Part shown: positions 42,372-51,638 of the stretch, piece after piece | How positions within the stretch are numbered: the first letter of the stretch is position 1 | Layout of the letters: each line of letters begins with the position of its first letter | Assembly (NCBI GenBank): GCA_964492065.1 | Contig: CAZBHH010000010.1 | Location: forward strand, 29,907-93,906 | Reading direction: 5' to 3' | Origin: JADKAC01 sp964492065 | Lineage (GTDB): Bacteria; Bacteroidota; Bacteroidia; Chitinophagales; BACL12 | Length of the DNA: 64,000 nucleotides | The notes under the pieces: generated by a model | Databases searched by the model: none | What the model was told of the DNA's origin: nothing | Seen by the model: only the letters and a program-made list of their open reading frames with translations | Program-made: the position numbers and the translations under genes

Positions 42372-44741
42372 CTATCTCACCAAAGTAAATGAACCGCTAT
42401 AGGTATATGATTTACCGACCAGGTCTGTCAAAGTCATTAAATACACATAAGAGCCCATGGGCTGCTCTTCGCCGCCCGGATCTTTACCATCCCAGCCACG
42501 TCCCTGTGATGTGCCTAATACCGACGGGTCGCTCGTGGTGTAAATCACGGCGCCCCAGCGATTGTAAATACTGAATTCAAACTGCGCAATATCACCCCTG
42601 CTGAACGGGGCAAACAGATCATTGAATCCATCGCCATTGGGGGTAAATGCATTCGGGAAAACGACGAGCGGTACATTTGTTACATATACCATTACCGTAT
42701 CACTCGAAAAACACCCCGCTTCGGAGAGTACCGATAGCACAAAGGCGGTAGTTTCAATAGGTGTGGCAAGGGTATTTAATAAAAATGGATTTGATACAAA
42801 CTCTTCAGGCGACCACGAAAACTCACCACCGCCAATTCCATTTAGAAATGCCGACTCCCCCAAATAAATAATGGTATCATATCCTGCAAAAGCTACGGGA
42901 ACCGGATCCAGCTCTACCAGGACTTCTGCAGTGTTGACACAACCGTTTGCATCGATTGCGGTAACCGTCAACGGCGTTGTCTCCACTACGGTAATCACGG
43001 GGTTGGCAATATTGGGATTATTGATGTTATCATCCGGGGACCAGGAATATTCAACACCGCCGATTGCAAATAATTGAACGGGTTCTCCGTAGCACACTAA
43101 GGTATCCGGTCCGGCATCAACGGTGGGTAAGGGGTTGACAGTTATCGTCAATTCCGCATCATTCGTACACCCAAACGGATCGGTTACCACCACGGTATAG
43201 GTAGTCGTAGTAGTGGGATCGGCTGTGGGATTTGCAATATTCGGGTTGCTTAATGTTTCGTCTGGCGACCATAGGTATTCGACACCTCCTGCAGCGGTGA
43301 GTGTAATTTCGTCGCCGATACATATTGCATCATCGCCGCTGGTGGTAATGGTAGGGCCGGCTGAAACATCCACCGGCACCTCAATTTCCTTTTCGCAGGA
43401 ACCCACCGAGGTATAAACGGTGTAAACAGTAGAAGCCAGGGGACTCGCCACGGTAACGGCACTGTCCGGATGGCTGAGCGTGGCTTCGGGCGACCAGGTA
43501 TATCCCAATCCACCCGACGCAGTCAGCGTAACGCTGGTACCATTGCAGATAGTGGTATCGGAGGGCACCACTTCCAATGGTATATCATCGTAAATAAACA
43601 CGACAATGGAATCCGACAAATCGGAAGAACAGCCGAATTCGAGTGCGACAATGATAGTTTCACCGCCTTCGGTAATTCCGTCGTCTGCAACGGTGATTGG
43701 AAAAGAAGCGGCGGTATCTCCGGGGAGAAATACAATACTATCGGGCAGCGAAGTATAGTCACTGCCGGGCGTTGCCGTTCCGCTGATTACAAAATAAGTA
43801 ATAAATGTATCGATGGGCGCAAAAGAAAGGTTCACATTGAAAGAGCCATTGACACATCCTTCGATTAAATAGGGATAACCTTCGATTTCAGGCTCGACAT
43901 CTACAACGATGCCCGGGCTCGACAAACTGCCTGCTTCGATAAATACGCCGGAATCCAACACCTCATCTCCCGCATCGGCAATAGCCAGTTTCAGGTGATA
44001 GGTCTCACAGGGTATCACTGCGCTTTTTGCAGTGAGCACGGTGGTAAATCCGTCGTAGCCGATATAATAGTCATCGGTAGTATAGGGGGGGCCCAGAGTG
44101 CCTTCACTACAGCCGCCCCATGCCTCGGTACAACCTACGCCATTGTCAATGTAATACTCTTCGTATTCAAGCGGGTTTACTGTATTGATTGAAATCCCGA
44201 TGTCCGTGGTAGGAATCAGAGCCAGGTTAACCAGGCCGGTAATACCCGGGCCGCTTATAAAAAGCCCGAAAGCATCGTTTACCGATGAGTTCACATAAGT
44301 CGTATATTCTTCAGACCCAAAGACATAATTAAACTGCAGGGTGTCTGACGTCACCGTTACATCGAACTCCAGGATGCATGCATCGTAAGTGGTGTACCCC
44401 GAAATATCATCCAAATCCGAATCCCCGGGAGCACCCCATGAGCCAGTATCGCTGGATCCGGAATTCGGCCCTTCAGCGACAAATACATCTCCGGATGTAA
44501 GTACGATGCCGCTCCCGATTCCGACATTGCAATCCACACATTCAAAGGTGCCGTAAGCGCCATCGTTACAATTTAATTCAACACCTGAAATGGTAACACC
44601 CTCACCCAGCAGGGAGGTAGCGAGTTCCTCCGCCGTGATATCGTCCTCTACCGTCAATTGCGCATGAAGTGCCGAAACTGACAATATTACGGCAGTTACA
44701 AGTAATAAAGGTTTTGAACCTACAAGGTGAAAAAGGTGCAT
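42372..44741 (-). CDS. Choice-of-anchor L domain surface protein with T9SS type B sorting domain (789 aa)
   Basis: A secreted protein with a signal peptide (about 1-27) and a choice-of-anchor L domain (about 30-270) closely similar to that of its downstream neighbour. A Calx-beta-like segment follows, then about four Ig-like modules with the repeated pattern YxWSPDxxxxNPNIANP. It ends in a CHU_C-type domain (VFPNAFTPNGDGFND, YNRWGAVIY). It differs from the neighbour mainly by the extra Ig-like modules, which suggests duplication and module gain or loss. It is the first gene of the operon, with a TAAGTTTG box 34 bp upstream. Confidence 0.9.
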   Translation of the reverse strand: MHLFHLVGSKPLLLVTAVILSVSALHAQLTVEDDITAEELATSLLGEGVTISGVELNCNDGAYGTFECVDCNVGIGSGIVLTSGDVFVAEGPNSGSSDTGSWGAPGDSDLDDISGYTTYDACILEFDVTVTSDTLQFNYVFGSEEYTTYVNSSVNDAFGLFISGPGITGLVNLALIPTTDIGISINTVNPLEYEEYYIDNGVGCTEAWGGCSEGTLGPPYTTDDYYIGYDGFTTVLTAKSAVIPCETYHLKLAIADAGDEVLDSGVFIEAGSLSSPGIVVDVEPEIEGYPYLIEGCVNGSFNVNLSFAPIDTFITYFVISGTATPGSDYTSLPDSIVFLPGDTAASFPITVADDGITEGGETIIVALEFGCSSDLSDSIVVFIYDDIPLEVVPSDTTICNGTSVTLTASGGLGYTWSPEATLSHPDSAVTVASPLASTVYTVYTSVGSCEKEIEVPVDVSAGPTITTSGDDAICIGDEITLTAAGGVEYLWSPDETLSNPNIANPTADPTTTTTYTVVVTDPFGCTNDAELTITVNPLPTVDAGPDTLVCYGEPVQLFAIGGVEYSWSPDDNINNPNIANPVITVVETTPLTVTAIDANGCVNTAEVLVELDPVPVAFAGYDTIIYLGESAFLNGIGGGEFSWSPEEFVSNPFLLNTLATPIETTAFVLSVLSEAGCFSSDTVMVYVTNVPLVVFPNAFTPNGDGFNDLFAPFSRGDIAQFEFSIYNRWGAVIYTTSDPSVLGTSQGRGWDGKDPGGEEQPMGSYVYLMTLTDLVGKSYTYSGSFTLVR

Positions 44742-44775
44742 AAATTTCCCAATTTAGAATTGCTTAATTCGAATT

Positions 44776-44783
44776 CAAACTTA
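44776..44783 (-). promoter_or_regulatory. TAnnTTTG -7 box of the T9SS cargo operon
   Basis: TAAGTTTG on the minus strand, 34 bp before ATG 44741, within the 129-bp AT-rich spacer between this operon and lgt. Confidence 0.5.
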
Positions 44784-44870
44784 CAAAAATTTGGGCAGAA
44801 TGCACTTTTTTTCGCCCACTCTCCGCAAGCATTATGACTTAAATATTACTGCGGGCGCCCCATCGGCATT

Positions 44871-46166
44871 TTATGCAGCCGATTTTTTTGCCCTTCTCAA
44901 CAAAACGCCCATAAACAACAGGCCAAAAACAATTAACCCGACAGAGATAAATTCTGCCTGAGTGGCCCGGATACCCATAAATTCCAGCACATTATTAACC
45001 CGAATTTTTTCGATAAAGAACCGCTCCACCCCGGTCAGAACGATGTACAGAGCAAATATCAGCCCCGGAGTAGTCCACCGGGAGCGCAGGAACAGCAGCA
45101 ACAGGAAAATGGCCACTGCCATAATAGTTTCATACATGGGCGTTGGGAAAACCGCAACGGGCAGCATAGTACACCATTGGCCTTGACACCCCTGGATTGG
45201 GATTCCATCTTCGTTTACATTATGGGCATAGTTTTGCGCTACTGTCCATTGTGGCAAAAAGGAGGGTGCCTTAAACGATTTGGCGGGCACCTGTTCCAAA
45301 CTCGCATGTGCATACAGGAAATAATTGCTGTGTACCTGGAGGATAGAATCAAATGCACCGGCAGAAGCAACGGCTACCGTCGCATCGGGATTTGAAATAT
45401 AAGCGCTGTTGTATATTCCCCAGTCGCCATCGCCGGCAGTCTGGCAACCGATCCTGCCAATGCCGTAGGCCAAAATCAGGGCCGGGGCGACAGCATCGCC
45501 GAGATGCAGCACGTTTATTTTTTTCCTGGTTGCGTAGTAAATAACCGATGCTGCCCCCAGCAACAATCCTCCGTAAATAGTGAGCCCGCTGAAAAAATTG
45601 CCGAGTGGGTCTTCAAAAAATTGCTTCCAACCGCCCGGCTCCTCGAAGTTGGAAAATATTTTAGCGCCGAGTATCCCGCTAATTGCCGCGATAACTGTGA
45701 TATCGCCCACCCGCTGATGCGCATACACCTCGACAATTTGCTCCTTGGGTTTGGGCAATTGCCCTTTTTTTTGTTCTTTATATTTTAAATACCCCAGCAA
45801 TCCCGCGATGATGACTCCCGCCAAAACATTGCCGGCGCCTGAAAAAATAAATGCCTGCGGATTACTTGCAAAGGCATCGTAATCGAGGATCACCCCACCC
45901 AGCTTAAACCCGAGAACAAACCCAAGGATTGCATTCCAACTGATGTCTATTGGCTTCGGCGGCTCACCAATGGTTATTTTTACCTTTTCGGGTTTTAGGA
46001 GCCCGAGAGATTCCCGGCGTTTCAATTCCCGGGTTAATACATAAGCAGCAACTAAAAATGCTATCGCCACAAAAAAACCGAATGAAAATATGGGCAGTTG
46101 TATATTAGTGCCGAACAGGTAGTTCAGCATTTCGGAAATCGTGGCAAAAGACCTGAGTAATATCAT
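44871..46166 (-). CDS. lgt: Prolipoprotein diacylglyceryl transferase
   Basis: A 431-residue inner-membrane enzyme that adds diacylglycerol to the lipobox cysteine of prolipoproteins. The Lgt signature is present in the Bacteroidota form GRIGCQTAGDGDWG (about residue 236). The protein is about 140 residues longer than E. coli Lgt. The extra length lies in a cytoplasmic stretch after the first segments and in a large loop between the signature and the motif FPTPMYE. It overlaps mtaB by 4 bp (ATGA), so translation is coupled. Confidence 0.95.
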   Translation of the reverse strand: MILLRSFATISEMLNYLFGTNIQLPIFSFGFFVAIAFLVAAYVLTRELKRRESLGLLKPEKVKITIGEPPKPIDISWNAILGFVLGFKLGGVILDYDAFASNPQAFIFSGAGNVLAGVIIAGLLGYLKYKEQKKGQLPKPKEQIVEVYAHQRVGDITVIAAISGILGAKIFSNFEEPGGWKQFFEDPLGNFFSGLTIYGGLLLGAASVIYYATRKKINVLHLGDAVAPALILAYGIGRIGCQTAGDGDWGIYNSAYISNPDATVAVASAGAFDSILQVHSNYFLYAHASLEQVPAKSFKAPSFLPQWTVAQNYAHNVNEDGIPIQGCQGQWCTMLPVAVFPTPMYETIMAVAIFLLLLFLRSRWTTPGLIFALYIVLTGVERFFIEKIRVNNVLEFMGIRATQAEFISVGLIVFGLLFMGVLLRRAKKSAA

Positions 46167-47527
46167 GCGGTTTGTATTTTACTTTGATGCCGGACTTTGG
46201 GCTGAAACATGGAATCCGGCATGGGATTACACCACATATCGCCATCTGCATCCACCCGGAGTAACTGCGCCGGGCACACCTCGTTGACGAGCATCGGATC
46301 GTAGTGCGTTTTCACCCGGATATAATTATCCGTAAACCCAAACATTATTTCGCCCTGTGTTTCGGCTTCAAATAATACAGGCCGTGCGGTTCCTACAAAT
46401 TTTTCATAAAAGTACCGGCGCTTTTTGATACTCAGATTTATTAACTGTTGTGTGCGCCGCTCCCTGACTTTCTGCGGTACAATATCTCCCATTGCCACGG
46501 CAGCGGTATTTGGCCTTTCGGAATACGTAAATACGTGCAGGTAGGAGATGTCTAATGCATTTAAAAAGTTATACGTTTCCAGAAATTCCACATCAGTTTC
46601 ACCGGGGAATCCGGTAATAACATCTGCACCGATACAACAGTCGGGCATGAGGGATTTAATCGTTTCCACCCGTCCTGCGTACAAGCTGCTGAGGTAACGC
46701 CTGCGCATTTTTTTTAATATCGCATCGCTGCCCGACTGCAGCGGCAGGTGAAAATGCGGAACAAATTTTTCCGACCGTGCTACACACTCGATTATCTCGT
46801 TGTGCAACAGGTTTGGTTCGATGGATGAGATGCGAAACCGCTCAATACCTTCCACGTTATCCAATGCCTGCACCAACTGAAAAAAATCTTCTCTTTCAGA
46901 TTTCTCAATGCCTTCCATTTTTCCGAAATCGCCGATATTCACGCCCGTCAATACCACTTCTTTTACTCCGGATGCCGCAATTTTTCCGGCTGTTTCAACG
47001 ATATGAGCAATAGAATCGCTCCTGCTTTTACCCCTTGCAAGAGGGATGGTGCAAAATGCACAGGTGTAATCGCAGCCATCCTGCACTTTTAAAAATGTCC
47101 GGGTGCGGTCGCCGATGGAATACGCCGACCGGAATGCTGTCACCTTATCAATTTCCGTGGCAATTGCCTCTCCCCGCTGCCGCTTTGTAATATCCTGCAG
47201 GTGCGCTGCCAGGTTAAATTTTTCCGCCGCTCCCAAAACGATATCCACCCCGGGTATTTCCGCTATTTCTCCGGGTTTCAATTGTGCGTAACACCCTATT
47301 ACGACAATAAAGGCCCCGGGAGAAAATTTCAATGCCTGTTTCACAATTTTGCGGCACTTGTTATCGGCATTTTCCGTAACCGAACAGGTATTTATAACAT
47401 AGATGTCTGCCCCGCTTTGAAACGGCACCACACAAAAACCCGCCTCCTGCATTTTCCTGCTGATGGCAGAAGATTCGGAGTAATTGAGCTTGCAACCCAA
47501 AGTGTAAAATGCAACTGTTTTTGACAT
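46163..47527 (-). CDS. mtaB: tRNA t6A37 methylthiotransferase MtaB
   Basis: A 454-residue radical SAM enzyme that adds a methylthio group to t6A37 in tRNAs. The N-terminal cluster cysteines lie in TLGCKLNYSE, NTCSVT and IGCYAQ. The radical SAM motif CDYTCAFC lies near residue 150, and a TRAM domain ends the protein. NTCSVTENAD and GCKLNYSE mark the MtaB branch rather than MiaB or RimO. A TAACTTTG box ends 7 bp before the ATG, so the mRNA may be nearly leaderless. Confidence 0.96.
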   Translation of the reverse strand: MSKTVAFYTLGCKLNYSESSAISRKMQEAGFCVVPFQSGADIYVINTCSVTENADNKCRKIVKQALKFSPGAFIVVIGCYAQLKPGEIAEIPGVDIVLGAAEKFNLAAHLQDITKRQRGEAIATEIDKVTAFRSAYSIGDRTRTFLKVQDGCDYTCAFCTIPLARGKSRSDSIAHIVETAGKIAASGVKEVVLTGVNIGDFGKMEGIEKSEREDFFQLVQALDNVEGIERFRISSIEPNLLHNEIIECVARSEKFVPHFHLPLQSGSDAILKKMRRRYLSSLYAGRVETIKSLMPDCCIGADVITGFPGETDVEFLETYNFLNALDISYLHVFTYSERPNTAAVAMGDIVPQKVRERRTQQLINLSIKKRRYFYEKFVGTARPVLFEAETQGEIMFGFTDNYIRVKTHYDPMLVNEVCPAQLLRVDADGDMWCNPMPDSMFQPKVRHQSKIQTA

Positions 47528-47534
47528 GCGCCTG

Positions 47535-47542
47535 CAAAGTTA
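47535..47542 (-). promoter_or_regulatory. TAnnTTTG -7 box of mtaB-lgt
   Basis: TAACTTTG on the minus strand, ending 7 bp before ATG 47527; implies a nearly leaderless transcript. Confidence 0.5.
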
Positions 47543-47575
47543 CCAAATTACAAAGAGCAGGCCTCTGCACTTCGC

Positions 47576-47583
47576 TATATTTG
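47576..47583 (+). promoter_or_regulatory. TAnnTTTG -7 box of the cyclase-family gene
   Basis: TATATTTG on the plus strand, ending 4 bp before ATG 47588. Transcription would start at or within a base or two of the start codon. Confidence 0.5.
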
Positions 47584-47587
47584 TCAA

Positions 47588-48325
47588 ATGAAACTTTCTT
47601 ATAAGGGATATCAGTTCGATATGCGCTCTCCAATGGATATTTCCACGCCATTGCATACGGGCGATCGCCAGGTCAACTGCTATTACGCTCCGCCATTCAG
47701 TGCAACGCCGGTCGTAATGGGCGATTTTGTCGGCGATGTAAACAAAGGCAGCCCGGTTAACTACAAAAACGTCCGGTTAAATCCGCATGGCAACGGCACA
47801 CATACCGAATGTGTCGGGCATATTTCCAACCTCGATATTACCATACATGCCGCATTGAAACAATTTCATTTCCTCGCTGTCCTGGTGAGTGTTGCCCCGG
47901 TAAAAACCGCAACGGGCGACCGCCTTATCGAATCCACTTCGGTAATCGAAAAAATAAGGGTAATTCCCGAAGCGCTTATAATCAGGTCTCTTCCCAATAC
48001 GGATGAAAAACTGCATACCAATTATTCAGGTACTAATCCCGCCTACTTTGAGCCCGCATTATTGCAATGGGCCGCAGAGAATAATATCCGGCATTTTTTA
48101 ACCGACCTGCCTTCATTGGACAGGGAGGAAGACAATGGAAAGCTGCTCGCACATCGTGCATTTTTTCAATATCCCGAAACGCCAAGGCTCGACAGCACGG
48201 TAACAGAATTGATTTATGTCCCCGATAATATTCACGACGGCATATTTCTGCTCAACCTACAAATCGCCTCATTCGAGTTGGATGCGACGCCCTCCAAGCC
48301 CGTGCTCTACCCGGTATGCAATTAA
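47588..48325 (+). CDS. Cyclase family protein (kynurenine formamidase-like metal hydrolase)
   Basis: A 245-residue protein of the cyclase family (PF04199), which includes kynurenine formamidases and related metal-dependent amidohydrolases. The metal-binding signature appears as HGNGTHTECVGH (about residues 63-74), in place of the textbook HxGTHxDxPxH. There is no signal peptide. The start is fixed by a TATATTTG box just upstream. No kynurenine pathway genes are nearby, so the substrate is open. It overlaps the convergent methyltransferase gene by 4 bp. Confidence 0.87.
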   Translation: MKLSYKGYQFDMRSPMDISTPLHTGDRQVNCYYAPPFSATPVVMGDFVGDVNKGSPVNYKNVRLNPHGNGTHTECVGHISNLDITIHAALKQFHFLAVLVSVAPVKTATGDRLIESTSVIEKIRVIPEALIIRSLPNTDEKLHTNYSGTNPAYFEPALLQWAAENNIRHFLTDLPSLDREEDNGKLLAHRAFFQYPETPRLDSTVTELIYVPDNIHDGIFLLNLQIASFELDATPSKPVLYPVCN

Positions 48326-48978
48326 TTTTCTTTCTTCAACTCCTTAATCGCCAGCAGTTGAAATGCCTTCTCGGGCTTGTTTCTGATAAGCAGGCCGGAA
48401 ACATCGGAAATAAAATTCCATAAAAAATCCGGTTTGTATTTCACCTTCGCATATTCGCCCCGCAATCGCTTCATGCCATTGATGCCGGTAACCCGATATC
48501 CCTTGCTTTTGAAATCCTCAGTCGTCCATCCCGAAAGATGTACCTGCCACGGGTTGTTATAGCGGTCGCCCTGCTTTAAGAAACCATTCGGCGTATAAAA
48601 TATCACTTTGTGTTTGGCAATTGCCTCCATGCGCTCCATTAATTTCCAGCCGTCTTCTTTCTGCAGATGTTCAATGACATCGCATGCCAGTACGATATCA
48701 AACTGCCCTTCACTAAAATGCCTGTCAATATCCAGTACATTGGATACCACATACGCATTGTGAATATTCGCAGCCTTACTTTCTTCGATACTCCGCTCAA
48801 AAATATCTACACCCACCGTATAAAGCCCGGCCGAAAAACTTTTTATGGGTGAGTTATTACCGCAACCCACATCGAGTAAGCTCCCGTACCCGATTGACTC
48901 TTTCTCTATCAGCACATCGTATTTCCTGAAAAACACCTTGTAGGTATAGCGGTACATTTTTTTTAACAATGCAATCAT
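48322..48978 (-). CDS. Class I SAM-dependent methyltransferase
   Basis: A 218-residue methyltransferase. The SAM-binding motif LLDVGCGNNSP lies near residues 35-45 and the acidic motif II/IV region (LACDVIEHLQKEDGW) near residues 95-110. The target is unknown. It follows a GT2 glycosyltransferase with an ATGA overlap, and a flippase precedes both, so methylation of a sugar or lipid-linked glycan is likely by context. Confidence 0.88.
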   Translation of the reverse strand: MIALLKKMYRYTYKVFFRKYDVLIEKESIGYGSLLDVGCGNNSPIKSFSAGLYTVGVDIFERSIEESKAANIHNAYVVSNVLDIDRHFSEGQFDIVLACDVIEHLQKEDGWKLMERMEAIAKHKVIFYTPNGFLKQGDRYNNPWQVHLSGWTTEDFKSKGYRVTGINGMKRLRGEYAKVKYKPDFLWNFISDVSGLLIRNKPEKAFQLLAIKELKKEN

Positions 48979-49964
48979 TTCATCTCGTTTTGCAATATTT
49001 GTTTATTGTTGAATACTTCGCTTTCGCCTTCCAAAATCAGCCGGTGCAGATACCTATACTCTTGAAGCTTGCCATTCAATACGGCGTAAAGATACGCATG
49101 TGATAATACTATGGTCCTATTCATGAAAAACCTCCAATTGTTGGCCTTCAGCCGCTTAGCGCTGAAAAATGCCACGTTGCGCACTGTAAAAAATGCCTTG
49201 TAATTGTAAAGTGACATCAGGCGCACTAATGGCGACCGGCTGCTCGTTTCTATCCAGGATTCTTCGAGATCCTCTATTCGACAATCCCGCAGGAGACAAA
49301 TGGGGATTTTCTGCAATGTAAACCGGTAGGTAAACTCAAAATCATCGGCATAGACAAACATGCGCTCATCGGGCAATCCCACCCGGTCAATTAACTGTGC
49401 GGGGAAGAACAATCCGCCATATGGCGCCATGGGTATAATTGTATTTTCTTCGCCGGAGTGCGCAGCCTTTCCTGATTTACGCAATACATATTTTTTTTGT
49501 AAATAACGCAGCAGATCAAAACCAAAATACGAATCGGTTTGCGGAAAATACAGCACGACCGGATGCCCATTGGCTATATTTACCAAATAGCTCCTGTTAT
49601 TCCGCAGCAATGCAAACACACCCGCCTGCTGTGATTCCACAATCATTTGCAAACGGTCAAAAACTTCTTCGGCAACCAGGTTATCATCATCGAGCAGGAG
49701 GATATAACTGCCGCTGTCCTGCTCACGCAAATATACAATCCCGCTTTTAAATCCTCCTGCTGAACCCTCGTTTTCCGCAAGAGATATCAGGTGCACTTTC
49801 GCCGCCTTCATATCTTCCAACCCTGCCTGCAAATCGTATCCGCTGTTATTATCCACCAACACGATGCGCTTTATATGCGGCGAGCCCTCGCAACGCTTCA
49901 ATACCTGCTGAAGGTATTTCCACCGGTTGCCGTAGGTTACAATAACAATATTAAACATTGCCAT
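48975..49964 (-). CDS. Glycosyltransferase family 2
   Basis: A 329-residue GT-A fold glycosyltransferase. The N-terminus MAMFNIVIVTYGNR and the nucleotide-sugar and metal site LLLDDDNLV (about residues 92-100) are clear. A later FVYADDFEFTYR fits the GlfT2-like/rhamnosyltransferase branch. I chose ATG 49964; a GTG at 50057 would add 31 residues before the conserved first strand. It lies between the flippase and the methyltransferase in one operon. Confidence 0.92.
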   Translation of the reverse strand: MAMFNIVIVTYGNRWKYLQQVLKRCEGSPHIKRIVLVDNNSGYDLQAGLEDMKAAKVHLISLAENEGSAGGFKSGIVYLREQDSGSYILLLDDDNLVAEEVFDRLQMIVESQQAGVFALLRNNRSYLVNIANGHPVVLYFPQTDSYFGFDLLRYLQKKYVLRKSGKAAHSGEENTIIPMAPYGGLFFPAQLIDRVGLPDERMFVYADDFEFTYRFTLQKIPICLLRDCRIEDLEESWIETSSRSPLVRLMSLYNYKAFFTVRNVAFFSAKRLKANNWRFFMNRTIVLSHAYLYAVLNGKLQEYRYLHRLILEGESEVFNNKQILQNEMK

Positions 49965-50063
49965 TTTATGCCGGCAAAGGTATGAATTGAACAGAACGGC
50001 CGGTAAGCACAAACAAAAGAATTTTAGTTGTCCCGCAAAAGCAGATACGCAAATCACCGGTTA

Positions 50064-51515
50064 TCAGCTCCGGTTGAGGTTTCGTATTATAAGCTTTTTT
50101 ACCTGCGGCAGTTCACTGCGAAATACGATGAGCGTAATAATTATTGCGAAGAGCACCTGTGCGGCGGATATTGCCAGATAAGCCTCCGTGCCGGCAAATT
50201 GAAATGCCAGGAGAACGACAGCGGCGTAAACAAGTGGCAAAACCAACACTTTCGAAATATTGAAACGGTACTGAAAAATACGGCGGCTCTCCATCCAGAA
50301 TAACACTACCTGAACCGGTTTAATTAGTGTATAACTCCACACTGCCCCCCAAATATCAAACTGCTTAACGAGAATAATTGCAAGTGCTATTTGCAGTATA
50401 GAAGAGAAAAACAGCACCCGGGGCAGGGCGATTGTTTTTTTATAGAAAATCGCCGCATTATAAAATGCGTTATACAATGGCCGGAATACAAATCCGATAC
50501 ATAGCACCGGAAGGTATTGAAAGATTGCGTAAAAACTCTCATTCTTTACCAACAGTCGCACTACGGGCGGTATCATCACAATGCAGGCGGCAATTGCCAG
50601 CACGCTCATCATTGTAAATACATTGTGGTATCTGTTTTCTTCCAACGTACTTTTGCGAACCCCCGACTGCGACCAGATATCGTAAATTTTCGGGTTAAAC
50701 GTCTGCGCCAGGCTGGTTTGGGCAATTTCAATCAGCAGCACACATTTCAATGCAAAGTCGTAAATACCCACATCTGTCAGGGTTGTCAGGTCATTCAGAA
50801 TATAATTGTTTATATACCCCAACACCCAGGAAAAAATATAGAATCCGACAACCGGGATACAAAACCGATGCAACCCTTTCAGCAGGCTGAAATCGAAAAA
50901 CAAACCGTATTCGCGGATAAACCAGGCGCCTGCAAGTAAAAAGATGAACGCACCCGAAAGCAACCTGCCCCACATCGGGCCGATAATTGAATCGGGAAAT
51001 AAAAACAGACCGCCGATGCACAGAATAAGTGTTACCGCAAAATTGAAAATGTTGAAATACAAGTGCCGTTTTGGCTTGTCCCGGTAGAATAAAAAATTCA
51101 CATACGTGCGAAACAGCGAATTGAATACGCCGGTGAGCACACTCATGAATCCAAACGGGAAAAACGGGAGTTGTCCTTTGAAAATACTTTCAAAAATAAA
51201 AGCGCCCGAAACCAGGAAAATAAAAGTAAGCCCCGCCCCGATTACCAGTAATGTGCCCACCACACTGCCGATAAACCGCTTCAATTGCGCCTCATCCTGT
51301 TTGAATGCATAATGGTGAATGCCCACGTAGTTGTCGAGGCCGTAATTAGCGAGATATTGTACCAAAAGCGTAAAGGCGATATACAAGGCGAGCTCACCGT
51401 ATAAACCCGGCGATAAGTAAGTGGTGTATGGGAACAATAAAACCACGCCGGTGAGAAGCGGCATCATGTTGCCTACTGTAAAGAGGATGGAAGATTTTAT
51501 CAGTTGTCTGAGCAA
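50064..51515 (-). CDS. Oligosaccharide flippase family protein (second MOP exporter)
   Basis: A 483-residue polytopic membrane protein with about 12-14 hydrophobic segments of the polysaccharide transporter/MOP type (LIKSSILFTVGNMMPLLTGV at the start). I place the start at TTG 51515. There is no earlier ATG, a TACATTTG box lies at 51537-51544, and the longer frame (to 51581) would begin inside the ssb terminator. It leads a three-gene cluster with a GT2 and a methyltransferase, which suggests export of a second glycan. Confidence 0.82.
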   Translation of the reverse strand: MLRQLIKSSILFTVGNMMPLLTGVVLLFPYTTYLSPGLYGELALYIAFTLLVQYLANYGLDNYVGIHHYAFKQDEAQLKRFIGSVVGTLLVIGAGLTFIFLVSGAFIFESIFKGQLPFFPFGFMSVLTGVFNSLFRTYVNFLFYRDKPKRHLYFNIFNFAVTLILCIGGLFLFPDSIIGPMWGRLLSGAFIFLLAGAWFIREYGLFFDFSLLKGLHRFCIPVVGFYIFSWVLGYINNYILNDLTTLTDVGIYDFALKCVLLIEIAQTSLAQTFNPKIYDIWSQSGVRKSTLEENRYHNVFTMMSVLAIAACIVMIPPVVRLLVKNESFYAIFQYLPVLCIGFVFRPLYNAFYNAAIFYKKTIALPRVLFFSSILQIALAIILVKQFDIWGAVWSYTLIKPVQVVLFWMESRRIFQYRFNISKVLVLPLVYAAVVLLAFQFAGTEAYLAISAAQVLFAIIITLIVFRSELPQVKKLIIRNLNRS

Positions 51516-51536
51516 GGCTATCGCTTTGGCTGCCTG

Positions 51537-51544
51537 CAAATGTA
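51537..51544 (-). promoter_or_regulatory. TAnnTTTG -7 box of the second glycan cluster
   Basis: TACATTTG on the minus strand, 21 bp before TTG 51515 and downstream of the ssb terminator; it supports the shorter start. Confidence 0.5.
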
Positions 51545-51582
51545 GAAATAATTGCAGGTGCAAATCCCGAATTGCACACAAT

Positions 51583-51615
51583 AAAAAAGCCCTGCAACCA
51601 TCCGGATGCAGGGCT
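51583..51615 (-). terminator. Rho-independent terminator of ssb
   Basis: On the minus strand the arms GCCCTGCA and TGCAGGGC (9-bp stem with flanking A-T) enclose a 10-base loop and are followed by six T. Confidence 0.85.
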
Positions 51616-51638
51616 TGGATTCAGGGGGAATTCAGTGT

